Positions 51,478 through 59,208 of a stretch of 59,208 bases of DNA are shown in pieces; position 1 is the stretch's first letter, and each line of letters opens with the position of its first letter. Source of the DNA: Glycomyces arizonensis DSM 44726 (GTDB lineage Bacteria > Actinomycetota > Actinomycetes > Mycobacteriales > Micromonosporaceae). The translations under genes were made by a program, and so were the position numbers. The DNA is taken from contig NZ_AXWO01000031.1 in NCBI RefSeq assembly GCF_000482705.1, positions 1 to 59,208 of the forward strand, written 5' to 3'. The notes under the pieces were generated by a model. That model saw only the letters and a program-made list of their open reading frames with translations, ran no database searches and was not told the DNA's origin.

Positions 51478-52262
51478 TCAGCGCCGCACGCCGGCGGCCA
51501 GGTCGGCGGTGAGGTCGGCGAGGCGCTGGTGGCCCGACGGGATGTCGTCGGTCTCCAGGTAGCAGCCGACGATGGCCGAGCCGACGATGACGGCGTCGCC
51601 GTAGGAGGCGACCTCGGCGGCCTGGTCGCCGTCGCGCACGCCCAGGCCGACGCCGATCGGCAGATCGGTGTGGGCGCGGGTGCGCTCGACGAGCGCCGGG
51701 GCGGCCGTGGAGGTGGCGGCGCGGGCGCCGGTGACGCCCATGACCGACTGCGCGTACACGAAGCCGCGGCAGGCCCGGACGGTGGCGGCGATGCGCTCCT
51801 CGGTGGACGAGGGCGCGACCAGGAAGATCCGGTCGAGGTCGTGCGCGTCGGAGGCGGTCAGCCACTCCTCGGCCTCGTCGGGGATGAGGTCGGGCGTGAT
51901 GAGCCCGGCGCCCCCGGCGGCGGCGAAGTCCCGGGCGAAGACGTCGACGCCGTAGCGCTCCACGAGGTTCCAGTAGGTCATGATGAGGATCGGGACGCGC
52001 CCGGCGACGGCCTCGACGACCTCGAAGGCCTGCCTGGTGCGGAACCCGGCGGCCAGGGCCCGGTCGGCGGCGCGCTGGATGGCGGGGCCGTCCATGACCG
52101 GGTCGGAGTAGGGCAGGCCGACCTCGATGATGTCGGCGCCGTGGTCGATCATGATGTCGATGGCCTTGATGGAGTCGGCCAGGGTGGGGAAGCCCGCCGG
52201 AAGGTAGCCGACGAGCGCGGCGCGGCCCTCGGCCTTGGTCTTGGCGAATGCCTCAGCCGTTC

Positions 52263-52266
<4 letters not shown>
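51478..52266 (-). CDS. trpA: Tryptophan synthase alpha chain
   Basis: A 262-residue subunit that cleaves indole-3-glycerol phosphate. The catalytic Glu and Asp are visible in [19 protein letters not shown]. Phosphate-binding glycines occur in GVGLGVRDG and VIVGSAIVG. The GTG at 52266 overlaps the trpB stop by four bases, so the alpha and beta chains are translated together to form the complex. Confidence 0.96.
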
Positions 52267-53471
<1,205 letters not shown>

Positions 53472-53483
53472 GGTTCTCTCCTC

Positions 53484-54290
53484 CTAGATCGGTCGCGGCG
53501 TGGCCGGGTGGGACCCGGCGGTCACCAGTTCGGCGACGGCCTCGCGCGGGCTCTTCTGCTTGACCACGCCCTCGCCGACGAGCACGGCGTCGGCGCCGGC
53601 CGAGGCGTAGCGGATCAGGTCGCGGGTGCCCCGGACGCCGGACTCGGCGACCTTGACGACGTCGCGAGGCAGGCCGGGGGCGATCCGTTCGAACACCGAA
53701 CGGTCCACTTGGAGCGTAGACAGGTCGCGGGCGTTGACGCCAATGACTTTCGCCCCGGCCTGGAGCGCCCGGTCGGCCTCGGCCTCGGTGTGGACCTCGA
53801 CCAGCGCGGTCATGCCGAGCCCCTCGACGCGCTCGTGGAGCGAGACGAGGGTGTCCTGGTCGAGGGCGGCGACGATGAGCAGCACGAGGTCGGCGCCGTG
53901 GGCGCGCGCCTCGTGCACCTGGTAGGGGGAGACGACGAAGTCCTTGCGCAGCACGGGGACCTGGACCTTGTCGCGCACGGCGTCGAGGTCGTCGAGGCTG
54001 CCTTTGAAGTAGTTCGGCTCGGTGAGCACGCTGATGACCGAGGCGCCGCCCGCGGCGTATTCGGCGGCGAGCACCGCCGGGTCGGGGATGTCGGCGAGCG
54101 CGCCCTTGGAGGGCGAGGCGCGCTTGACCTCGGCGATGACGCTCACGCCGCCGCCGTTGAGGGCCGCGTAGCCGTCGATCGGTCCCTCCGCTCGCTCCGC
54201 CGCCTCGCGGATCGCCTCGAGTGGGACTTCGCGCTGCCGCCGATCGAGATCGGCGCGGACTTCGGTGATGATCTGTTCCAGCACGTTCAC
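53484..54290 (-). CDS. trpC: Indole-3-glycerol phosphate synthase
   Basis: A 268-residue TIM-barrel enzyme, forming indole-3-glycerol phosphate. The signature [16 protein letters not shown] contains the catalytic Lys, with [31 protein letters not shown] and VAESGVRG following. The GTG at 54290 directly adjoins the stop of the membrane-protein gene upstream, with AAGGGA in the end of that gene. Confidence 0.95.
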   Translation of the reverse strand: MNVLEQIITEVRADLDRRQREVPLEAIREAAERAEGPIDGYAALNGGGVSVIAEVKRASPSKGALADIPDPAVLAAEYAAGGASVISVLTEPNYFKGSLDDLDAVRDKVQVPVLRKDFVVSPYQVHEARAHGADLVLLIVAALDQDTLVSLHERVEGLGMTALVEVHTEAEADRALQAGAKVIGVNARDLSTLQVDRSVFERIAPGLPRDVVKVAESGVRGTRDLIRYASAGADAVLVGEGVVKQKSPREAVAELVTAGSHPATPRPI

Positions 54291-54854
54291 CTAAGATCGT
54301 CCCTTCTCCTGCGCCGATGCGGTGATATTAGGCGACGAGGGGTCCTGGCCGGAGTCGAGGGCGTTCCACAGCTTGACCGGATCCTCTGCTATGGCATCGC
54401 CATCGACGGACTTCGAATCGTAGCGGGCGGCGGGCTGCTGCTCGTAGCGCGCCTCCGATGCGGCGGGCCAGCGCCCGGCGTAGGCCGTCGCGGCGGCCCC
54501 GGCGGCGGCGATGACGAGCCCGGCCGCCGCGAGCCCGATCGGGGCGATGCCCTTGTCGAGGTGCAGGGCGCCGCCGAGGGCGACGGCGAGCCCGGCGAGC
54601 GCGGCGAGGGCGCCGACGACGCGGCGCGCGCGCCGCCCGACGGCGAGCATCGCGAGGAACGCCGCCCCCGCGGCCAGCGCGCACGGCAGCGCCCAGGCGA
54701 CCAGGTCGCCGCCGGTCTCGGAGGCGGTGGAGGTCATGCCCATGGCGTTCTCGACGGTCTTGGAGGCCCATTCGCGAGTTACGGCGAGCGCCGCGGCGCC
54801 GGTGGCGGCGAGCCCGACCAGGACGGTCCTGGCCCGCATCGATGCTGGCGTCAT
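54291..54854 (-). CDS. Trp-biosynthesis-associated membrane protein
   Basis: A 187-residue actinobacterial membrane protein found in trp operons. About four transmembrane helices lie at residues 8-24, 48-66, 76-97 and 105-128, and a hydrophilic tail of about 55 residues has [17 protein letters not shown]. The LWNALDxGxDPT-like motif in this tail is a family hallmark. Function is unknown. It overlaps hisI by four bases (ATGA) and abuts trpC; the trpE gene usually found just before it is missing here. Confidence 0.85.
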   Translation of the reverse strand: MTPASMRARTVLVGLAATGAAALAVTREWASKTVENAMGMTSTASETGGDLVAWALPCALAAGAAFLAMLAVGRRARRVVGALAALAGLAVALGGALHLDKGIAPIGLAAAGLVIAAAGAAATAYAGRWPAASEARYEQQPAARYDSKSVDGDAIAEDPVKLWNALDSGQDPSSPNITASAQEKGRS

Positions 54855-55234
54855 GCGATCTGCCTTCCAGTGAAGCAGGTCCGGGTGCCGGTGTGGCAGG
54901 CCGGACCGGTCTGCTCCACTTGGAGCAGGACGGTGTCGCCGTCGCAGTCGATCGACACCGACTTGACGGCCTGGTGGTGGCCGGACGTCTCGCCTTTCAC
55001 CCAGTACTCGCCGCGGCTGCGCGACCAGTAGGTGGCCTTGCGGGTGGCGACGGTGCGCCGCAGGGCCTCGGCGTCCATCCACGCGAGCATGAGGACTTCG
55101 CCGGTGTCGTGCTGCTGGGCGATGGCGGGCACGAGCCCGTCGGCGTTGAACTTGAGGTCCGCTATGGCGTCCTCGCTGGTCTGTCGGCCTTCCACGTCTA
55201 CCGATTCTGACCTGTTCGGTGACGGGCCCGCCAC
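54851..55234 (-). CDS. hisI: Phosphoribosyl-AMP cyclohydrolase
   Basis: A 127-residue zinc/magnesium enzyme of histidine synthesis, converting PR-AMP to ProFAR. Motifs are [32 protein letters not shown] and the metal-binding [20 protein letters not shown] with TCF. The GTG at 55234 gives the usual length, though its ribosome-binding site is weak and a GTG 13 codons later is possible. It heads the trp-lgt transcription unit. Confidence 0.93.
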   Translation of the reverse strand: MAGPSPNRSESVDVEGRQTSEDAIADLKFNADGLVPAIAQQHDTGEVLMLAWMDAEALRRTVATRKATYWSRSRGEYWVKGETSGHHQAVKSVSIDCDGDTVLLQVEQTGPACHTGTRTCFTGRQIA

Positions 55235-55274
55235 CCGGGGCCGGATGTGGGCGGATCATGGGATTCTTGCGGGC

Positions 55275-55958
55275 ATGAATCGTCCGTATGTGATCGTTTC
55301 GGCCGCGATGAGCATCGACGGCTTCCTCGACGACGACTCCGACAAGCGCCTGACGCTCTCGAACGCGGCCGACCTCGACCGGGTCGACGAGGTGCGCGCC
55401 GGGGTGGACGCGATCGCGGTGGGGGCCGGGACCGTCCGGGCCGACGACCCGCGGCTGCTGGTGCGCTCTGAGGGGCGGCGGGCCGCGCGGGCGGCGTCGG
55501 GGAGGCCGGCCTCGCCGCTGCGGGTGGTGTTCTCCCCTTCGGGGCGGCTCGATCCCTCCGCGCGGCTGTTCAACAGCGGGGAGCCGGTTCCGATCGTCTA
55601 CACCTGCGAGGCGGGCGCGCGCCGCGGTGCCGATCTGGCCGCCGAGGTGGTGGCGGTCGGCGAGGACGCCGTCGACCTGCCGCGGGCGCTGGCCGACCTG
55701 GCAGGGCGCGGCGTGGGGCGGCTGCTGGTGGAGGGCGGCGGGCTCGTCCACACGGCGTTCCTGTCCTCGGACCTGGTCGACGAGGCACATCTGGCGGTGG
55801 CGCCGTTCCTGCTGGGCGAGCGGGGCGGGGCGCGGTTCGTCCGCCCGGCGCTGTTCCCGCAGTCGCCGCGGCGCCCGCTGCGTCTGGTGGAGGCGCGTCC
55901 GATCGGGCAAATCGTATTGATGGTGTACCGGCGCGAGTTTCCGTCATCATATGCCTGA
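55275..55958 (+). CDS. RibD C-terminal / dihydrofolate-reductase-like reductase
   Basis: A 227-residue NADPH-dependent reductase of the RibD-C fold. It begins YVIVSAAMSIDGFLDD and has DAIAVGAGTVRADDPRLLV and LLVEGGGLVHTAFLSSDLVDE. The deaminase domain of full RibD is absent, so it is a stand-alone member; such proteins may reduce a pyrimidine in riboflavin synthesis or act on deazaflavin/folate-like substrates. The ATG at 55275 has a weak ribosome-binding site. It is divergent from hisI. Confidence 0.83.
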   Translation: MNRPYVIVSAAMSIDGFLDDDSDKRLTLSNAADLDRVDEVRAGVDAIAVGAGTVRADDPRLLVRSEGRRAARAASGRPASPLRVVFSPSGRLDPSARLFNSGEPVPIVYTCEAGARRGADLAAEVVAVGEDAVDLPRALADLAGRGVGRLLVEGGGLVHTAFLSSDLVDEAHLAVAPFLLGERGGARFVRPALFPQSPRRPLRLVEARPIGQIVLMVYRREFPSSYA

Positions 55959-56016
55959 AATATCCCTTAGGGTGATCGCATCGGCGTAGGCCTTCGCACA
56001 GGGATTGGAGTCGACG

Positions 56017-57786
56017 ATGACCGAACCCGCACCACCCCCGGGTGACACCTCCGATGAGGCCGCCGAAGGCCAGCCCATGCCGGGCGCCTCCGAGACCGAG
56101 GCCGAATCCGGGGAGGCGACGCGCCCGGTCGACAAGATCGTCTTCGGCATCAGCGCCGTGGTCGTCCTGGCCGTCATCGCCGTCGGCGCCATATTCCCCG
56201 ACGGGTTCGAGGAGGCCTCGACCACGGCCCTGGACTGGGTGATCAACCACTTCGGATGGCTGTTCGTCATCGCCGCCAACGTCTTCCTCGTGCTGGCGAT
56301 CTACCTCGCCGCCAGCCGCTTCGGCAGCATCCGGCTCGGCCGCTCGGACGAGGAGCCCGAGTTCAAGACGCTGCCGTGGATCGCGATGATGTTCGCCGCC
56401 GGCATGGGCATCGGGCTCATGTTCTACGGAGTGACCGAGCCGCTGACGCACTACCTCAACGCGCCGCCGCCGCTGGAGCTCGACCCCGCCTCGCCGTTCT
56501 ACAACGACGACCTGATGCGGGGCTCGATGGTCTACAGCTACTTCCACTGGGGACTGCACCCGTGGGCGATCTACGCGGTGTCCGGTCTGGCGCTGGCGTA
56601 CTCGACGTTCCGCAAGGGCCGCGGCAACAGCTTCAGCGAGGCCTTCGCCCCCCTGATCGGCGGCAGGCGCTGGGGTCCGGCCGCGGGCCGCACCATCGAC
56701 GTGTTCGCGATCTTCGCCACCGTGTTCGGGACGGCCGCGAGCCTCGGCCTCGGCGCGCTCCAGGTGGCCGTGGGGCTCGACCTCGTCGCGGGCGTGCCCG
56801 GCTCGACGCAGCTCGAGCTGTTCGTGATCGCGGTGCTGACCGCGGCGTTCGTCCTCTCGGCGTTCTCGGGGGTCAACCGGGGCGTCAAGTGGCTCTCGAC
56901 GGCGAACGCGCTGATGATCCTGCCGCTGCTGGTGTTCGTGTTCATCGCGGGGCCGACCCTGTTCATCCTGGACTCCTGGCCCTCGTCGATCGGGTCCTAC
57001 CTGTCGAGCCTGGTCAAGCTCTCCAGCGTCACCGGCGCGTTCGGCGGCGAGGACTGGATGGCGGCGTGGACGATCTTCTACTGGGCGTGGTGGCTGTCGT
57101 GGGCCCCGTTCGTGGGCACCTTCATCGCCCGCATCTCGCGGGGCCGCTCGATCCGCCAGTTCATCGTCGGGGTGCTGCTGGTGCCCTCGGCGGCCTCGAC
57201 GGTGTGGTTCTCGATCCTGGGCGGCACGGCGATCTGGCGGCAGTCGAACGGCGTCTCGGACTACAGCGCGTCGGTGGCCAAGGGCGAGGAGTACGCGCTG
57301 TTCGCGCTCTTGGACTCGCTGCCGTTCTACAGCCTCATGGGCGGGCTGTCGATGCTGCTGGTGGCGATCTACTTCGTCACCGGCGCGGACGCCGCGTCGA
57401 TCGTGACCGCTTCGCTGTCGAGCCGGGGTTCGCTGGCGCCGAAGAAGCGGCTGGTCGTGTTCTGGGGCGCCGTGACCGGCGCGGTGGCGGCCGTGCTGCT
57501 GCTCAGCGGCGGCCTGGAGGGCCTGAAGAACGCGACGATCATCGTCGGGCTGCCGTTCGTGCTGGTCATGCTGGTGCTGTGCGTGTCGCTGGTGAAGGAG
57601 CTCTACGGCGACCCGAGCGCGAACCCGCTGCGCCAGCACCTGCGGCACAAGGGCTTTCGCGAGGCGATCCAGCGCATGGTCGGCGAGGAGGTCAGCGCGC
57701 GGTCGGACGAGACGGGCAACCGCTGGTACCGGGGCCGCCTGCGGTTCGGCCTCGGGCCGAAGCGGCGTTCGAACCAGGAGGAATAG
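56017..57786 (+). CDS. BCCT-family betaine/choline/carnitine transporter
   Basis: A 589-residue secondary transporter with about 12 membrane helices. It has the substrate/Na-site motif AAGMGIGLMFYGVTEP and the aromatic-box helix TIFYWAWWLSWAPF, followed by ARISRGRSIRQFI, all very like the Corynebacterium betaine carrier BetP. The N-terminal 45 residues are acidic and Pro-rich; the C-terminal tail is basic, as in osmosensing BetP. It should import compatible solutes with sodium under osmotic stress. GGAG precedes the ATG at 56017; a start four codons earlier lacks it. Confidence 0.9.
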   Translation: MTEPAPPPGDTSDEAAEGQPMPGASETEAESGEATRPVDKIVFGISAVVVLAVIAVGAIFPDGFEEASTTALDWVINHFGWLFVIAANVFLVLAIYLAASRFGSIRLGRSDEEPEFKTLPWIAMMFAAGMGIGLMFYGVTEPLTHYLNAPPPLELDPASPFYNDDLMRGSMVYSYFHWGLHPWAIYAVSGLALAYSTFRKGRGNSFSEAFAPLIGGRRWGPAAGRTIDVFAIFATVFGTAASLGLGALQVAVGLDLVAGVPGSTQLELFVIAVLTAAFVLSAFSGVNRGVKWLSTANALMILPLLVFVFIAGPTLFILDSWPSSIGSYLSSLVKLSSVTGAFGGEDWMAAWTIFYWAWWLSWAPFVGTFIARISRGRSIRQFIVGVLLVPSAASTVWFSILGGTAIWRQSNGVSDYSASVAKGEEYALFALLDSLPFYSLMGGLSMLLVAIYFVTGADAASIVTASLSSRGSLAPKKRLVVFWGAVTGAVAAVLLLSGGLEGLKNATIIVGLPFVLVMLVLCVSLVKELYGDPSANPLRQHLRHKGFREAIQRMVGEEVSARSDETGNRWYRGRLRFGLGPKRRSNQEE

Positions 57787-57860
57787 GCCACGGCTCGCGT
57801 GCCTGGACAAGGACGGCACTGCTAGGTTGTGGGTTGACCCCCACCACGGAAGGAATCCTC

Positions 57861-58823
57861 ATGAAGGCGATCGTGGTCGAGCAGACCGGCGGCCCGAACG
57901 TGATGCGGCTGCTCGAAGGCGACGACCCGGGCCCGCGCCCCGGGCAGGTCGCCGTCCGGGTGGCGGCCGCCGGTGTGAACTTCATCGACACCTACCACCG
58001 CTCGGGCGCCTACCAGCTGCCGCTGCCGTTCACGCCCGGCATGGAGGGCGGCGGGGCCGTGGTGGCCGTGGGCGAGGGCGTCACCGAGTTCAAACCGGGC
58101 GACGAGGTCGCCTGGGCGCAGGTGCCGGGCTCCTATGCGGACATCGTCGTGGGCAGGGAGGCGGACTTCGTGCCGGTGCCTTCCCGCGTGTCGACGGCGA
58201 CCGCCGCGGCGGCCATGCTCCAGGGCCTGACGGCGCAGTACCTGTGCAACACGGTCTACCCGGTGCGCGAGGGCGACACGGTGATCGTCCACGCCGCGGC
58301 GGGCGGCGTGGGGCTGCTGCTGACGCAGATCGTGAAGTACAAGGGCGGCAAGGTCATCGGGACGGTCTCCACGGACGCGAAGGCCGAGCTGGCGCGCTCG
58401 AACGGCTGCGACCACGTCCTGTTCTACGAGGACTTCGGCGCCAAGGCCCGCGAGCTCACCGGCGGCGAGGGCGTGGCGGCGGTCTTCGACGGCGTCGGCA
58501 AGGACACCTTCGAGGAGGGCCTGTCGGCGCTGCGGCGGCGCGGGACGATGGCGCTGTTCGGCCAGTCGAGCGGCGCGGTGGCGAAGTTCGACCCGCAGGT
58601 GCTCAACGCGAAGGGCTCGCTGATCCTCACCAGGCCGAAGCTCGACGACTTCATCGCCACCAGGGAGGAGTACCTGGAGCGGGCCGCCGACGTCTTCGGG
58701 ATGATCGAGGACGACAACCTGCTCATCCGCGTCGGCGAGAGCTTCCGCCTCGACGAGGCCGCCGAGGCCCACCGGGCGCTGGAGAGCCGCAAGTCCACCG
58801 GCAAGCTGCTGCTGATCCCCTGA
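57861..58823 (+). CDS. qor: NADPH:quinone oxidoreductase (zeta-crystallin-like MDR)
   Basis: A 320-residue zinc-free medium-chain reductase. It begins with MKAIVVEQTGGPNVMRLLE, has GVNFIDTYHRSGAYQLPLPF, the GMEGGGAVVAVGEGV block and the NADP motif HAAAGGVGLLLTQIVKYKG. These are typical of Qor enzymes that reduce quinones by one electron or alkenals. No zinc ligands are present. AAGGA lies before the ATG. The gene ends just before the insertion sequence at the right edge. Confidence 0.9.
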   Translation: MKAIVVEQTGGPNVMRLLEGDDPGPRPGQVAVRVAAAGVNFIDTYHRSGAYQLPLPFTPGMEGGGAVVAVGEGVTEFKPGDEVAWAQVPGSYADIVVGREADFVPVPSRVSTATAAAAMLQGLTAQYLCNTVYPVREGDTVIVHAAAGGVGLLLTQIVKYKGGKVIGTVSTDAKAELARSNGCDHVLFYEDFGAKARELTGGEGVAAVFDGVGKDTFEEGLSALRRRGTMALFGQSSGAVAKFDPQVLNAKGSLILTRPKLDDFIATREEYLERAADVFGMIEDDNLLIRVGESFRLDEAAEAHRALESRKSTGKLLLIP

Positions 58824-58859
58824 GCTCCCCGGTTCGCTGACGGGCTAGATGATTGATTC

Positions 58860-59207
58860 CTAATGGTCGTAGGCCGTGAGGGAGCGGAGGACCGGTTGTC
58901 CGGTCCTCCAGTTGTTCCAGATGGCGGCGGTCAGGGCGAGGATGCGGGCGGCAACGCGAGCGAAGACGCCTTCGGTGGTGCGCCCGCCGTGGTCTTCGAG
59001 GGTGAGCTGGTCTTTCAATGTGTCGATGATCGCCTCGATGCGTTGTCGGACACCGCCGAGGCTGCCGTGTTTGAACGGTTCGTTCTTCTTGTCGGGGCGG
59101 GCGAAGACGATCTTCAGCTCGTTCATCGCTTGGTGCCATTCGCGGCCGTCGAAGCCCTTGTCACCGATGAGGAACACCATCTCCGGGAGGGTCTTGCCGT
59201 CGCGGGC
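58860..59207 (-). CDS. DDE transposase, IS982-like (5' end beyond the window)
   Basis: The last 115 codons of a transposase reading into the window from the right. It contains VFLIGDKGFDG (a DDE Asp), then RQRIEAIIDTLKDQLTLE with the conserved Glu, RTTEGVFARVAARILALTAA and the C-terminal LRSLTAYDH. The RIEAxxxxLK helix and C-terminus resemble IS982-family enzymes of actinobacteria; IS5-type is the alternative. The element's end must lie in the 36 bp between this stop and qor; no terminal repeat can be paired because the other end is outside. Confidence 0.72.
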   Translation of the reverse strand, partial: ARDGKTLPEMVFLIGDKGFDGREWHQAMNELKIVFARPDKKNEPFKHGSLGGVRQRIEAIIDTLKDQLTLEDHGGRTTEGVFARVAARILALTAAIWNNWRTGQPVLRSLTAYDH

Positions 59208-59208
59208 C

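Noticed and set aside
55235..55274. A trp attenuator or T-box leader upstream of the hisI-trp unit
   Set aside because: The gap to the divergent gene is only 40 bp and hisI is the first gene; there is no Trp-rich leader peptide or terminator/antiterminator pair.

Overview
The window is a chromosomal segment of a very GC-rich Actinomycetota bacterium. The evidence is the heavy use of GTG and TTG starts, gene families almost confined to that phylum (DUF3052, DUF3040, DUF4191, homodimeric AceE, FasR, the Trp-associated membrane protein) and classic actinobacterial gene orders (fasR-fabD-fabH-acpP-fabF; trp genes followed by lgt). A filamentous or soil actinomycete such as a Glycomycetales or Micromonosporales member fits, but genus assignment is a guess. 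No tRNA, rRNA, CRISPR array, prophage or replication origin was seen.

Layout. 0-6 kb is a sugar-acid catabolic island: L-fuconate dehydratase (cut by the left edge), a LacI-type regulator, two dehydrogenases and a GH36 alpha-galactosidase-like enzyme. Three copies of a CAAACGATTG operator tie the divergent units together. 6-10 kb holds a divergent FAD monooxygenase/TetR pair with three operator-like inverted repeats, a decayed DeoR fragment and two tandem NmrA-like paralogues. 10-17 kb has a GH35 beta-galactosidase, a membrane-anchored hydrolase, a BNR-repeat protein behind a LacI-like site and a ferredoxin-reductase-like flavoprotein. 17-20.6 kb has a lipoprotein serine hydrolase behind PHO-box-like direct repeats, followed by an OmpR/histidine-kinase pair separated by what looks like a small insertion scar.

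20.8-32 kb is core metabolism: AhpE peroxiredoxin, DUF3052 divergent from aceE (with three 14-bp iterons between them), a fused membrane/flavin/2Fe-2S reductase, thioredoxin, then FasR and the type II fatty-acid synthase initiation and elongation genes behind a likely FasR operator. AceE supplies acetyl-CoA next to the genes that use it. 32-39 kb carries asparagine synthase, a NarL/kinase pair, purC, lipA, a degenerate tandem-repeat array and DUF4191. 39-43 kb carries DUF3040, DNA polymerase IV, a 167-bp foldback (MITE-like) element and a phosphodiesterase-like gene whose stop lies in that element.

42.5-50 kb has a VapBC toxin-antitoxin module, a third two-component system, a three-gene cell-surface glycan cluster (GDP-mannose epimerase-like, WecG/TagA glycosyltransferase, methyltransferase), a GNAT protein coupled to a DUF234-like protein that lacks its usual ATPase, and a monooxygenase. 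50-55 kb is hisI, Trp-associated membrane protein, trpC, trpB, trpA and lgt, with trpE absent from its usual place. The right end has a RibD-type reductase, a BCCT osmolyte transporter, a quinone oxidoreductase and a DDE transposase cut by the window edge.

I did not find a clearly new multi-gene system. The most unusual signals are small: the RR/HK insertion scar, the aceE/DUF3052 iterons, the lipA-distal repeat array, the foldback element, the missing trpE and the ATPase-less DUF234 protein. Functions are assigned from motifs and family knowledge; no database search was run.
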